Source of the DNA: JABCYV01 sp963696025
GTDB lineage: Bacteria; Acidobacteriota; Terriglobia; Terriglobales; Acidobacteriaceae
Assembly (NCBI GenBank): GCA_963696025.1
Contig: CAVOII010000004.1
Location: 1 to 64,000, forward strand
Length of the DNA stretch: 64,000 bases
Reading direction: 5' to 3'
The notes under the pieces were generated by a model. That model searched no databases and was not told the origin of the DNA. It saw only the letters and a program-made list of their open reading frames with translations. Positions 1-9,590 of this stretch are shown piece by piece; the first letter of the stretch is position 1; the number at the start of each line of letters is the position of its first letter. Both the position numbers and the translations under genes were made by a program.

Positions 1-68
1 CGAATTGGTCATGTTTATCACAAATCGGAAATTCTCAACCGATCTTTGGTGAAAGTAAAATCGTTTTG

Positions 69-905
69 TCATTGAATAGCCCCAGCAGTAGAACGCGCTA
101 TCGTCCAGACGACAGTCATCGGTCGAGTCGAATCGGATGCTCGAAGCGGGAGCGCACGAACTCCCACAATGCCGTCGTAGCCCATATCGTTGCGCCTGGT
201 TGAAATCACGTGGAATGTTACCTGTGGGCCTGGAAACGTTCGAACCCTAGCTTCCCCGAATCATTCGCGTCAGTGTGCTCTCCTGACACCGTCAATGCCT
301 GCATGATTGGACAGTACCCTTCTGGAGTCCCTCAGGAAGACGATTGGAAACAACACGACGCCCTCACAACCGGTGTCAATTATCCAACTCACCGGAAAAT
401 CATCAAGTCTGGCCTTCACGATCAAATCGGGCGGGCCGGGTTCGACTGGCAGGGCTGATGCCAGCGGTCCTTGTCTGAAACGAAGTCCCGCCTGACCTGT
501 AGTCATGGACAAGCTGCCGAGACGCACACGTCCATGCCGACGACGGCGTCAGCATGGAGACCGAAACGCTGGCGACGGCTGACAGGTCGATGACGATCAC
601 TCCCGGAGACGAGCATGGATCGGACCAGCGGAAGATCGGGGAGTTAACGAGTTTAACCTCGACCGCGGTCGAAGACAGTCAACTTGTGAGCCAGACCTTT
701 AAGTTGAAACTGTTCTGCGATTCGAAACTCCATCAAGTGCGGGGAGGTACTGGTGTCGAACAAGAAGGAAAGATCGTCAGGCTACCGATCGAGCTGTTGG
801 GAGCACGAAGATCATCTTTAAGCTCGATCGGGATCGAGTTTGGACCTGAGCCTTGAGCACACGCAGTCAAAGTTAAACCTACGAGCCGAGCCGAAGGAGA
901 ACTGT
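69..905 (-). pseudogene. Decayed retropepsin-like aspartyl protease gene
   Basis: No single frame is open, but reading the minus strand with frame changes gives ordered pieces of a secreted two-domain retropepsin-like protein. Near 860-900 there is a signal-peptide-like end (GLTLTACAQ). Near 741-760 is a first active-site-like motif (FLFDTSTSPHLMEFRIAEQF). Near 545 a VVGMDV loop appears, near 375-395 a second motif (WIIDTGCEG), and near 145-190 a C-terminal block (MGYDGIVGVRAL) that continues to a TGA at 69-71. Secreted proteins with paired D-T-G motifs are frequent in Acidobacteriota. At least two shifts and internal stops separate the pieces, so it is not expressed as one protein. The family is assigned from motif order only. 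Confidence 0.5.
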
Positions 906-1110
906 CAAGTCACACTCCCATAGGCCACCCCTGGGTGCGCCGAGAACATGGGCCTGGTCTAGGGAAGGTCAATCGACGATGGCTGTTTCAGGTGTATTAT
1001 TTGATTCCTTACTGTCATAGCTTCAGTCTGTTACCACCTGACCTACATTTCCGTCTTGGGTTTCTGGCGCCATGTTAGACTCGGTTGCCTACCTTGAGGC
1101 GTAGGGAAAG

Positions 1111-3420
1111 ATGGCCGTTGAAATCGAATCCCCGTAGTTCTGCGCTTCGGAGCTTTTGAGTTAGACCTGCGTGCTGGGAAACTCATAAGCAAGGTCTGCG
1201 GGTGAAGCTGCAGGAACAGCCCTTTCGCGTTCTCACTGTCCTCCTCCATCGCCCGGGCGAAGTGGTAACGCGGGACGAGCTTCGCGCCAGCATCTGGCCC
1301 GCCGACACCTTCGTCGATTTCGACAACAGCCTGAACACGTCGATCAATAAGCTGCGCGAGGCGCTGGGCGACTCGGCTGAGAGCCGCGGTTCATTGAAAC
1401 CCTGCCTCGTCGCGGCTATCGGTTCGTTGCGCCGGTCACAGGCAATGGACGCGAGTCCGTGGTCGCCGCCACTGGGGTACCCGGGGCAAAGCTGGGGCGT
1501 AAACGGAAGAAGATGGCCATCGTGGCCCTTATCATAGTTGCAGGAGTTAGCGCAGGTGGGATGTTTTGGCAGTCGCGGCAGACGCGAAGGCTGACGGACA
1601 AAGATACGATTGTACTGGCGGATTTTGTCAACACGACGGGAGAGGCTGTATTCGACGAGGCCCTCAAGCAGGGATTGCGGGCGCAATTGGAGCAGTCGCC
1701 GTTTCTATATATTCTCTCCGACCAGAAAGTGAACGAAGAGCTGCAGCTGATGGGGAGGCCAAAAGACGAACGCCTCTCGCAGAACTTAGCCCGCGATCTG
1801 TGCCAGCGCGTGGGTAGCAAAGCGTTCCTCTCTGGTTCAATTTCCAGCCTGGGTAAGCATTACGTAATCGGACTGAGCGCGCTGAACTGCGCCACTGGAG
1901 ACGTGCTCGGCAGCGCGCAAGTAGAGGCAGACAGCCGGGAGCACGTGTTGAAAGCGCTGGGCGCGTCGGCGACGCAGATTCGAAAGAAGCTGGGAGAATC
2001 CCTAAGCTCAATCGAAAGATTCGATGCGCCCATCGAGCAGGTCACCACCCCTTCCCTTGAAGCTCTGCAAGCTTACAGCCTGGGAATGAAAAACAAGAAC
2101 GCACTCAGAGACGCTGCGTCTATTCCTTTCTTCCAGCGAGCCGTTGAGCTGGATCCAAATTTCGCGGCTGCCTACATCAGGATGGGTATTTCGTACAGCA
2201 ATCTTTGGCAGGTCGACCAATCCAGAGAGAGCTACAGGAAAGCTTTCGAACTCCGCGACCGGGTTAGCGAGCGGGAGCGGTTCCTTTGCACTCTCGTTTA
2301 CGACCCAAATCTGAAGGCAGATTTTGAGAAGCGGGAGCAATGGGAATTACTGTGGGCGCAGACCTATCCCAGAGACCCCATAGCCCGTGGCACGCTGACA
2401 GACTTTTACATGAAAACGGGGCAGTGGGAAAAGGCGCTGGGAGCGGGAAAACAGGCCCTAGAGTTAGACCCTAACTATGGCTCAAACTACTTCAATCTCG
2501 CCTCAACCTATCTTGCACTTGGCCGTTTGGATGCCGCGAACAACGTTGGCCGGCAAGCGATGACGAAGACGGACAGTCCCGCTATACACCTCATCCTTTA
2601 CTGGATTGCATTTCTCCGACACGATAACGGTGGAATGGAAGAGCAGATCAATTGGAATGCGAACGCGCCTGAAGAGGAGGATCTCCTACTGTACGCGCAG
2701 TCTGACACGGAAGCGTACCGCGGCAGAATAGCAAGTGCCCGCGCCTTGTCTCGTCGCGCGGAGGAGTCGGCACAGCGCTCTTTTGGGAAGGAAACGGTCG
2801 CTGCATGGCAGGCGTTTGCGGCGTTGCGAGAATCGGAGTTTGGCAACCGGAAACAGGCGCGCACCGACACCGAAGCAGCCTTCAAGCTGAGCGGGAACTG
2901 GAAGGTTGAGGCTGTGGCGGCGTTAGGGCTGGCACGGGCAGGTGACACCGCTGGGGCGGAGAAACTGGCCGCCGAACTCGACAAGACATTCCCCCAGGAC
3001 ACCCTGGTCCAGAGCTATTGGCTGGCCACCATTCGTGCAGCTATCGCCCTCAGCCGCAGCAATGCGAAAAAGGCCCTTGAGCTTCTCCAAGGGGCCGCTC
3101 GCTATGAGCTGGCGGTATCAAGCCCGACTGAGCTCGCTACCATGTACCCCGTATATCTTCGCGGTTACGCCTATCTGTTGGCAGACCAAGGAAAAGAAGC
3201 GGCCGCGGAGTTCGAAAAGTTCATCGGCCATCCCGGCGTCGTGCTGAACTTCCCTCTGGGCGCTCTTGCACATCTCGGTCTCGCCCGCGCCTACGCCCTC
3301 TCCGGCGACACCGGCAAAGCGAAAACCGCCTACCAGGATTTCTTCGGCCTCTGGAAAGACGCCGACCCCGACATCCCCATCCTGAAGGAAGCCAAGGCGG
3401 AGTACACGAGGCTGCAATAG
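1111..3420 (+). pseudogene. Winged-helix/TPR regulator with three N-terminal frameshifts
   Basis: An OmpR/CadC-type winged helix is followed by a membrane helix and a long TPR region, an architecture expanded in Acidobacteriota. The ATG at 1111 follows a purine-rich GGGAAAG. The N-terminus is split over three frames: MAVEIESP to about 1133, then VVLRFGAFELDLRAG to about 1184, then KLQEQPFRVLTVLL...NTSINKLREALGDSAES from 1202 to about 1385. After that RFIETLPRRGYRFVAPVTG runs into an uninterrupted C-terminal part (TM at about 1519-1570, then TPRs, stop at 3418-3420). Every shift is repaired by adding one C in a short C run. Either the gene is decaying, or these are homopolymer errors in the assembly. 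Without the DNA-binding part, translation from inside (for example GTG 1459) would give only the membrane/TPR portion. Confidence 0.8.
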
Positions 3421-3464
3421 GGCGTACGTCACCCCCCACTGACCATCGTCCAGTTGGTCTGGCT

Positions 3465-3793
3465 GAGTAATTCTCAACTGCTGTAATCAGGGTCGATGAG
3501 ATGGCGCTGGCGCTGCTGCGTCTCACCACATTTAAGGACAGGTCAGGGCTAAGGGCATGGAAGAGCCATAGTTGGGATGTTCTCGATCGTCTGCATCAAA
3601 GCGGCTATATTTCCGATCCAGCAACGAAAGCAAAGTCTGTGTTGCTGACGGAGGAAGGTGCAGAACGGTCGAAACAGCTCTTCGAGAAATATTTCGCGAA
3701 ATAGCTCAGAAGTAGTGCTCGGGCCCTCAGGCCCTAGTGGAAACCACGTCGGCCTCTACCAATCGGCATTTTGAGTGTAATCGCCTGGTTTCG
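3465..3793. repeat. Copies of a short dispersed intergenic repeat
   Basis: Two imperfect copies lie on either side of the DUF6429 gene: 3465-3490 (TAATTCTCAACTGCTGTAAT) and 3771-3793 (GTGTAATCGCCTGGTTTCG). They match better copies at 4481-4507 and 5867-5891, whose shared core is TAAACGCCTGKTTGCAAC. The first copy sits exactly where the 5' end of the DUF6429 gene should be. Alignment by eye only. Confidence 0.4.
3501..3704 (+). CDS. DUF6429 family small protein, 5' end probably lost
   Basis: The 67-residue product contains LRLTTFKDRSGLRAWKSHSW, then DVLDRLHQSGYISDP, KAKSVLLTEEGA and LFEKYF. This is the DUF6429 pattern as I remember it, a short all-helical protein of unknown function found widely next to mobile or variable DNA. 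Homologues usually have about ten more N-terminal residues ending in a V-D-E motif. Here VDE is encoded just upstream in frame (3492-3500), but the frame reaches a TAA at 3468-3470 with no ATG, GTG or TTG in between, and a dispersed repeat covers that position. The gene is therefore either a truncated relic or starts at ATG 3501 without a good ribosome binding site. Confidence 0.6.
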   Translation: MALALLRLTTFKDRSGLRAWKSHSWDVLDRLHQSGYISDPATKAKSVLLTEEGAERSKQLFEKYFAK

Positions 3794-3797
3794 TCAG

Positions 3798-4403
3798 TCA
3801 CTTAGGACTAACGCACTTTTCGAGCGCCTTGCGCGTCGCAATTGCCCACTTGACCATCGAGTGGTCATCATCCCAAATCACAACGTGCATATCGGTGTTG
3901 GGTGCTTGGACGTGAAACTCATGATTCATAGGATGGAGCACGATTGCCTTTGCTTCCAGCGTCGGAGGGTTGAACTGAAGCGCTTCAAAATCTTCGACCT
4001 GCTTCCTGATAGCAGGACAATTGTGTTCGTCAAAATCCCAAGATTTGAGTTTTATCTTGTCCGCGAGAGAAGTGGCTTCTGCTTGCGTATCACTCCGCTT
4101 CAAACGCGCCAGTTGGTCGTAAATGGATACCCCGTCGGCAGCTCGTACGTGGGCAAACGAAGCGTCTGAACCGTATCGTTCATACCCAATCATGAACCAA
4201 TACTCAGGAACCTCGGTATAGTAATCGCGGTGGGCACGGTACGCCACGAAAGTCCCGGTTTTTTTCTCAAGCGGCATCACATTATCGAGTGCATGGCCGT
4301 AGTAGTCGTTCACCCACTCTGCGTTCGTTTGGGACGAGGAAAAAACGGCAGCGCCCAAAAGGATTAACAGCAAAAGACCCGCTGCGCTAAGTCGTTGAAT
4401 CAT
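3798..4403 (-). CDS. Secreted protein of unknown function
   Basis: The 201-residue product starts at ATG 4403, directly before a clear signal peptide (MIQRLSAAGLLLLILLGAA, then FSSSQT). I chose this start over the codon eight residues upstream because it opens the signal peptide. The mature part is polar with several aromatic stretches (WVNDYYGHALDNV, YWFMIGYERYG, WDFDEHNCPAI) and an HPMNHEFHV segment. I do not recognise a family. Two cysteines in the mature part could form a disulphide. It stands alone, divergent from the serine hydrolase at 4682, with a repeat-containing spacer of about 280 bases between them. Confidence 0.75.
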   Translation of the reverse strand: MIQRLSAAGLLLLILLGAAVFSSSQTNAEWVNDYYGHALDNVMPLEKKTGTFVAYRAHRDYYTEVPEYWFMIGYERYGSDASFAHVRAADGVSIYDQLARLKRSDTQAEATSLADKIKLKSWDFDEHNCPAIRKQVEDFEALQFNPPTLEAKAIVLHPMNHEFHVQAPNTDMHVVIWDDDHSMVKWAIATRKALEKCVSPK

Positions 4404-4446
4404 GGACGCATTATGACATCGGACCAAAACGCCTGAGTAGGTTATT

Positions 4447-4507
4447 GGCGTAATATCTCTATTACACTCATTGAACCGGATTGGTGGTATAAACGCCTGT
4501 TTGCAAC
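4447..4507. repeat. Two adjacent dispersed repeat units upstream of the serine hydrolase
   Basis: 4447-4477 (GTAATATCTCTATTACACTC core) matches 7723-7752 at about 23 of 28 positions. 4481-4507 (TATAAACGCCTGTTTGCAAC) matches 5871-5891 (TGTAAACGCCTGGTTGCAAC) at 18 of 20 positions. The latter two lie in the same orientation on either side of the serine hydrolase gene. Confidence 0.55.
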
Positions 4508-4681
4508 GGGTACGTCGCGAGTAGCCGTGATCTGGGAATAAGGGGCATTTCTCGCTTCGTGATCGATAGGGACTCGTTGAAGAAAACCTTGGGCGAAAGA
4601 TGCGGGGGGTGAAGGGCTGGAAATTTTGCCTTCTCCTCCCTGAAGTAGGGTCTAAACTTGTGGACGGCAGGGAGTTTGGGC

Positions 4682-5809
4682 ATGATACGCGCTCCTCGAT
4701 CGCGGCCTTCCTTCTTTCTGTTTTCCGCCGCGATTGCGCTTGCCTTCACGGGATGTGGCGGCTCCAGCGCTTCTTCTCCGCCGCTGGCCCAAGCTTCGTT
4801 GGGCAGCACCGTGGATGGGGTGGTGCAGTCGGCCATGCAGCAACAAGGTGTGCCTGGCATGGCGGTCGCTCTCGCCAAAAATGGCACGATTCTGTACGTC
4901 CAAGGATACGGTGTTTCCGATCTGACCACGCGCCAAGCGACGCAGCCGAGCGTTGTCTTTGAAATTGGCTCCATCACCAAGCAGTTCACGGCAGCCTTAA
5001 TCATGAAGTTGCAGGAGCAGGGGCGATTGCACATAGACGACTCGATAGCAACTTATTTGCCGGAGTATAACTTTCCGTCCGCCATCACCCTTCACATGAT
5101 GCTGACCCACACGTCAGGGCTGGCGGATTTCACCAATTTTCCGCAACTTGGAGACTGGGTAAAACATGGCGTCACGGAAGCAACAGTGCTGACAGCCGTC
5201 AGCCAGGGGCCCCTGCAATTTCAGCCGGGTACACAGTACTCGTATTCCAATAGCAATTTTTTTGCGCTGGGCACAATCATCGAAAAGCTGACCGGGCAGT
5301 CCTACGCGGCTGACCTCGACCAGTACATCCTCCATCCGTTGGGGTTGGTGAACACCTATTACTCACTTCCTCCCGCCGGTCAGTCGGCCACCGGCTACAC
5401 CGACAACGGATCAGGCTTGGTGCCTGCAATTCTTTGGGACCGTTCGGCCGCATTTGCAGCCGGAGCGTTGAGTTCGAACGTGGAGGATCTGGTTGCTTGG
5501 GACAACGCTCTGATGAATGGGAAAGTCGTCTCGCCCGACTCTTTCAGAGCCATGACGACTTCGAACGGGTTCGGGACCCCAGAGGGCGGCTCGTATGGGT
5601 TCGGGCTGGCTCTCTCGACGTTCAACAACCGGCAGATTATCTGGCATAATGGCCAGATTGGTGGATTTACGGGGGAAACTGCAGTCTTCCTCGACAGCGG
5701 TTTTGCCGTGGTGGTGCTCACCAACGACCAGGATGCCGATCCTGACGCTGTAGTCCTGAAGATCATGGGCGCGGTATGCAATTCATCGCAGCTTGCCAGG
5801 AATTGTTGA
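4682..5809 (+). CDS. Serine hydrolase, class C beta-lactamase/penicillin-binding-like
   Basis: The 375-residue exported protein is of the beta-lactamase-related (PF00144) type. The start at ATG 4682 follows GGGAG with good spacing. A hydrophobic leader ends in AFTGC at Cys25, a plausible though imperfect lipobox, so it may be a periplasmic or outer-membrane lipoprotein. The catalytic set is complete: SITK (S97, K100), YSN (Y188-N190) and HNG (H322-G324), in the usual order and spacing. Family members include esterases, D-aminopeptidases, penicillin-binding proteins and beta-lactamases. The sequence alone does not fix the substrate and gives no reason to call it a resistance enzyme. It stands alone between two same-strand copies of a short repeat. 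Confidence 0.85.
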   Translation: MIRAPRSRPSFFLFSAAIALAFTGCGGSSASSPPLAQASLGSTVDGVVQSAMQQQGVPGMAVALAKNGTILYVQGYGVSDLTTRQATQPSVVFEIGSITKQFTAALIMKLQEQGRLHIDDSIATYLPEYNFPSAITLHMMLTHTSGLADFTNFPQLGDWVKHGVTEATVLTAVSQGPLQFQPGTQYSYSNSNFFALGTIIEKLTGQSYAADLDQYILHPLGLVNTYYSLPPAGQSATGYTDNGSGLVPAILWDRSAAFAAGALSSNVEDLVAWDNALMNGKVVSPDSFRAMTTSNGFGTPEGGSYGFGLALSTFNNRQIIWHNGQIGGFTGETAVFLDSGFAVVVLTNDQDADPDAVVLKIMGAVCNSSQLARNC

Positions 5810-6298
5810 GGTGAGGGCTGGAGCTGGGGATCTGCAGGGCTCTGCCATTTCACTAGGTAATTCTCAGTTGGTGTAAACGCCTGGTTGCAACAGCCACGAT
5901 TAGCGCCAGCATCCCAGTCCGCGCTCCAGCGTCATGAGATACCGACATCCACTGGTAGAGAGGTTGTCAGGATCGGGCGTGGGCGGGCCCAAGAGCGCGG
6001 GGCGTCGATCCTGGACTAGGCTACCGGCACGCTTGATCTGGAAACCTGGAAGTGCTAGATTCCTTGGGAATTTTACCTCTGGGCCCGTCCGATTCTCTCT
6101 CCCAAGGTTGTCCATGCGGAAGCGCCCGGCTTTTGTACGCAGCTTACGGCTCGCAAATTGCGAGGGCCCCGCGTGCGCACTTCACGGCGTTCCGGCCAGA
6201 CTTTCGACGCCCTCGTCTCACACTTGGGAACGACGTTCTGTCCGTTTCTCGGCTCACAGGCAACTTCGGAATCATTCAGTACTTAAGGAGAAGCATCC
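5810..6298. other. Intergenic region with one repeat copy
   Basis: No convincing gene is visible here. The best copy of the local dispersed repeat is at 5856-5891. The ribosome binding site of the next gene (AAGGAG at about 6285) lies at its end. Short open frames in this stretch have no start signals or recognisable sequence. Confidence 0.5.
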
Positions 6299-7651
6299 AT
6301 GCAAACAACTCGATTGAGCCGAACGCTAATCGTCTGTTGCGCGGCTATGTTCGCCGCCATCTGCCAGACTGCCGTGGCCGGGACCCTCTGCGTGAATCCG
6401 GCCGCTTCCCATAACTGCTTCTCGAGCATCCAAACCGCCGTCAATCATGCCTCAGCCAACGATGTCATCGAGGTTGAAGCCGGCACCTACAAAGAAGAAG
6501 TGGACATTGGCATTCCACTCGCGATCATCGGTGCGGGTGCCCACGCCGCGATTATTGATGCCACCGGTCTCGCACACGGCATTTTCGTGGATGGTTTCGA
6601 CCACCCCGGCCTAAAACAAGTGACCATTACAGGACTCACGGTAGAGAACGCCTTGTTTGAAGGCATTTTGGTCGTGAGCGCTTCGGATATCACAATCCAA
6701 AACAACAACATCATCAACAACGATGCGTCACCAGGCTTGAGTTTCACCGGGGCGCCTACCGGTTGCCCTGGCCAGCCTGGTGATGGCGTTTATGAGGATG
6801 ATGAAACAGGGGACTGCGGCGGCGCCCTTCACCTGGTCGGGACAGCCAACTCAATCGTTTCTGGAAACCTCATCACCGGCAATGCCGATGGCGTCCTGAT
6901 CAGTGACGAGACCGCCGAAAGCCATGACAACCTACTCATCCACAATACGATCAAGAACAACCCGTTGGAGTGCGGCATCGTGCTTGCTTCGCATCCGCCG
7001 TCAGGCAAGACGTCGCCACCTTTCGCTCCGCACCATGGGGTGGACCACAATACGGTGGCGGAGAACCTCTCTACCGGCAACGGCGTAAAAATTGGAGGCG
7101 CAGGCGCGGGCATGTTTTCCGATGGCATGGGCCGCGGCCGCGTGTCAGACAACGCGATCATCGGGAACACGCTCACGCATAACGGGCTGGGAGGCGTCGC
7201 TCTGCACACGCATGTGGGACCTGCGTTTGGGCTCCCGGCAGATGACATGAGTGGCAACAAGATCATCGGCAACATCATTGCCGGAAATCTTGCCGACACC
7301 TTCGACACCGCCACCCCGGGCCGTGTGGGAATCAACATCAACAGCGGCGATGGCGGTTCGCCGGTTCGTGGCACCGTCATTTCCCAGAACGTGATCAGCG
7401 ATGAGGATATCGATATAGCGGTCAATACGCCTGCTGAGGTCGACATCCATCTGAACTCTCTGCTGGGGAGCGGCATCGGCATCGGGGATGTTTGTGCGCT
7501 CGACGGTTCCAAGGTGTGCACCGGCACCGTCGATGCGATCGAGAACTATTGGGGATGTCCTGCCGGTCCGGGGCAGCACGGATGCACGACCATCAGTGCC
7601 GCCAGGATTCTTTGGACCCCTTGGCTTCAGAAGCCTGTCGGCAACCACTAA
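6299..7651 (+). CDS. Secreted right-handed parallel beta-helix protein
   Basis: The 450-residue product starts at ATG 6299, eight bases after AAGGAG. A signal peptide covers about residues 1-27 (LIVCCAAMFAAICQTAVAG). The mature protein opens with CVNPAASHNCFSSIQTAVN, the usual entry of NosD/pectate-lyase-like helices. It then runs through many 22-24 residue coils rich in N, I and G (ITIQNNNIINN, SIVSGNLITGNADGV, LLIHNTIKNN, NKIIGNIIAGN). Such folds occur in polysaccharide lyases, adhesins and copper-site assembly proteins. No catalytic residues stand out, so only the fold and export are claimed. Paired cysteines near the C-terminus (CALDGSKVC, CPAGPGQHGC) suggest disulphides. Confidence 0.85.
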   Translation: MQTTRLSRTLIVCCAAMFAAICQTAVAGTLCVNPAASHNCFSSIQTAVNHASANDVIEVEAGTYKEEVDIGIPLAIIGAGAHAAIIDATGLAHGIFVDGFDHPGLKQVTITGLTVENALFEGILVVSASDITIQNNNIINNDASPGLSFTGAPTGCPGQPGDGVYEDDETGDCGGALHLVGTANSIVSGNLITGNADGVLISDETAESHDNLLIHNTIKNNPLECGIVLASHPPSGKTSPPFAPHHGVDHNTVAENLSTGNGVKIGGAGAGMFSDGMGRGRVSDNAIIGNTLTHNGLGGVALHTHVGPAFGLPADDMSGNKIIGNIIAGNLADTFDTATPGRVGININSGDGGSPVRGTVISQNVISDEDIDIAVNTPAEVDIHLNSLLGSGIGIGDVCALDGSKVCTGTVDAIENYWGCPAGPGQHGCTTISAARILWTPWLQKPVGNH

Positions 7652-7722
7652 CGCTTTCGGCCGGCGGCGCGGATCTCGTGCCACCGGCTGCTAACAACTC
7701 CGGGCCCTAGTGCGAGTTGCTG

Positions 7723-7752
7723 TTGTAACATCGCCATTACACTCATTGACCC
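7723..7752. repeat. Dispersed repeat copy (ATTACACTCATTGA type)
   Basis: The segment TAACATCGCCATTACACTCA matches 4450-4469 closely. It lies in the 238-base gap between the convergent beta-helix and alcohol dehydrogenase genes. Nothing else was recognised in the gap. Confidence 0.5.
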
Positions 7753-7889
7753 CTCAAAATGGTGATTTACAACGCTTTCTCCAGTGTCTGAACACGAATG
7801 ATGATTTCAGGGCTCTCAATCGGGCCTGCACTGGCATAGTCCGGCGCTCAATGCCCCGGCACTGTCGCCGCAGTTCTTGCTCCTGCGAA

Positions 7890-8993
7890 CTACTTCAGCG
7901 AAGCCATATCGATCACGAAGCGATATTTCACGTCACCCTTGGCTAGCCGCTCGTAAGCGTCGTTGATCTGCTGAATCCGGATCTTCTCGACGTCCGCTGT
8001 GATTCCCTTGTCCGCACAGAAATCGAGCATCTCTTGCGTTTCGCGGATGCCGCCGATTCCAGAGCCGGCAAGGCTGTGGCGTCCAAACAACAGATTGAAA
8101 GCCGCTATGGGCAGCGGTTCCGGAGGAGCGCCAACCAATGTGAGTGTGCCATCGAGCTTTAGAAGAGGGAGATAGGAGTTGATGTCGTGTCGCGCGGATG
8201 CCGTGTCCAGAATGAAATGGAAGCTTCCTGCATGCTTCTGCATTTGCGTTGTGTCTTTCGAGACCACTACTTCGTCGGCGCCCAGACGCCGCGCGTCGTC
8301 TGCCTTGTTCGTGGAAGTCGTGAAGAGCACCACGTTCGCGCCAAGCGCTTTGGCGAATTTCACGCCCATGTGCCCTAGTCCACCAAGCCCTACGATGCCG
8401 ACCTTCTGACCCTTGCTCACCTTCCAGTGACGCATAGGCGAGTACGTAGTGATTCCGGCGCAGAGAAGCGGCGCTGTGCCGGCAAGGTCTGAGGTACCCG
8501 ACACGCGCAGCACGAACGCTTCATCCACCACAATGCTGTCCGAATAGCCGCCGTACGTAACTCCGCCAAGAATCACGTCCGGCAAGTTGTAAGTGAATGT
8601 GGGAATTTTAACGCAATACTGCTCTTCACCCGCCCGGCAATTCTCGCAAACGCGGCAGGAATCGACCATGCAGCCCACGGCCGCGATATCGCCTTCTTTG
8701 AATTTCTTCACGGCGCTTCCGGCTTTGACCACGCGGCCAACTATTTCGTGGCCGGGAACGCATGGGTAGGCCGTCGGCAGAAAGTCCACCCACTCGTTCT
8801 TCACCTGATGCAGATCAGAATGGCAGACGCCGCAGTACAGAATTTCGATCTGGACGTCCTGCGGACGCGGCTCTCGCCGTTGCAATGTGAACGGCGCCAT
8901 TCCGGAAGTCGGGCTTTGCGCTGCGAATGCCTTTGCTGTGAATGTCTGCGGTTTCTGAATTTCCTTGGCTTTTTGTTGCGCTGTCTCGGTCAT
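7890..8993 (-). CDS. Zinc-dependent NAD(P) alcohol dehydrogenase (cinnamyl/YahK type)
   Basis: This 367-residue medium-chain dehydrogenase/reductase would interconvert alcohols and aldehydes in the cytoplasm. Catalytic zinc ligands are in CGVCHSDLHQ and the following GHE motif. The structural zinc site is the four-cysteine loop CRVCENCRAGEEQYC. The dinucleotide-binding motif is GLGGLGHMG. The whole resembles NADPH-dependent aldehyde reductases of the YahK/CAD branch, with the conserved GGYSD and LLCAGITTYSP segments. The N-terminus has about 20 residues of polar extension before the typical start. It is a single-gene unit, with its 3' end facing the beta-helix gene. Confidence 0.92.
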   Translation of the reverse strand: MTETAQQKAKEIQKPQTFTAKAFAAQSPTSGMAPFTLQRREPRPQDVQIEILYCGVCHSDLHQVKNEWVDFLPTAYPCVPGHEIVGRVVKAGSAVKKFKEGDIAAVGCMVDSCRVCENCRAGEEQYCVKIPTFTYNLPDVILGGVTYGGYSDSIVVDEAFVLRVSGTSDLAGTAPLLCAGITTYSPMRHWKVSKGQKVGIVGLGGLGHMGVKFAKALGANVVLFTTSTNKADDARRLGADEVVVSKDTTQMQKHAGSFHFILDTASARHDINSYLPLLKLDGTLTLVGAPPEPLPIAAFNLLFGRHSLAGSGIGGIRETQEMLDFCADKGITADVEKIRIQQINDAYERLAKGDVKYRFVIDMASLK

Positions 8994-9590
8994 CGGGGGA
9001 CGGTCCTCTCATAATATAGGTCTCTAATTCGCATATTAGATGCAATCACCAGCGCAGAGATTCGCCTTCTCGTGGTCAGCCAATAACCGGGAAGTTCTCG
9101 CATTAACCATTCGGATAGAGCAACTAACGTTTCCGGCCAACGTTAACCGAGTGCACCGGGCCCCCATGTGGCCCCTTGAGAGTGCGGATAGAAGCCGGGT
9201 AGGAGTGGTGGTTGCAGGCAAGACTTTGAGAAACGCAAAGGTGCGAAGCGCCCGATCAACTTACTTCTGCGAACGAACGGAAATGATTCGAGGAAAGCAG
9301 TTCGGAAGCGGCCAATACGAACTGAACACCGAATCCACTAAGGATGAACCGACGTGCAGAGCTGTTAAGGGTCCAGACGAACGTCCCCTGCGGGACGCCC
9401 TTGACAGCTCCCCAAGTCACCACCGGAGGGGTTATCCAGATGGAAAGCAATTAATAAGGAAGGCCGCCACGTCGGCCTTGACTTTTATGACCTTCTCATA
9501 GAAGGCGATAGCACTCCGAACCCCTCAATGAGCGCAATCGCGATTTTTCACCACCCAAACTCTCTTACGTGCGGGACTATCGTTTAATGC
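8994..9590. other. Intergenic region, no gene recognised
   Basis: About 600 bases with no supported gene. It contains a compact hairpin (CGTCCC-CTGC-GGGACG at about 9384-9399) and the terminator-like hairpin listed separately. The longest open frame has no start signal or recognisable sequence. Confidence 0.4.
9460..9487 (+). terminator. Rho-independent terminator-like hairpin
   Basis: A seven-base stem AAGGCCG/CGGCCTT with a six-base loop is followed by GACTTTTAT. The T run is on the + strand, yet no + strand gene was found upstream. It may end an unseen small transcript or be a chance structure. Confidence 0.4.

Noticed and set aside
4682..5809. Calling the serine hydrolase a beta-lactamase resistance gene
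   Set aside because: The SxxK/YxN/HxG set is shared with many esterases and peptidases. Nothing indicates the substrate.
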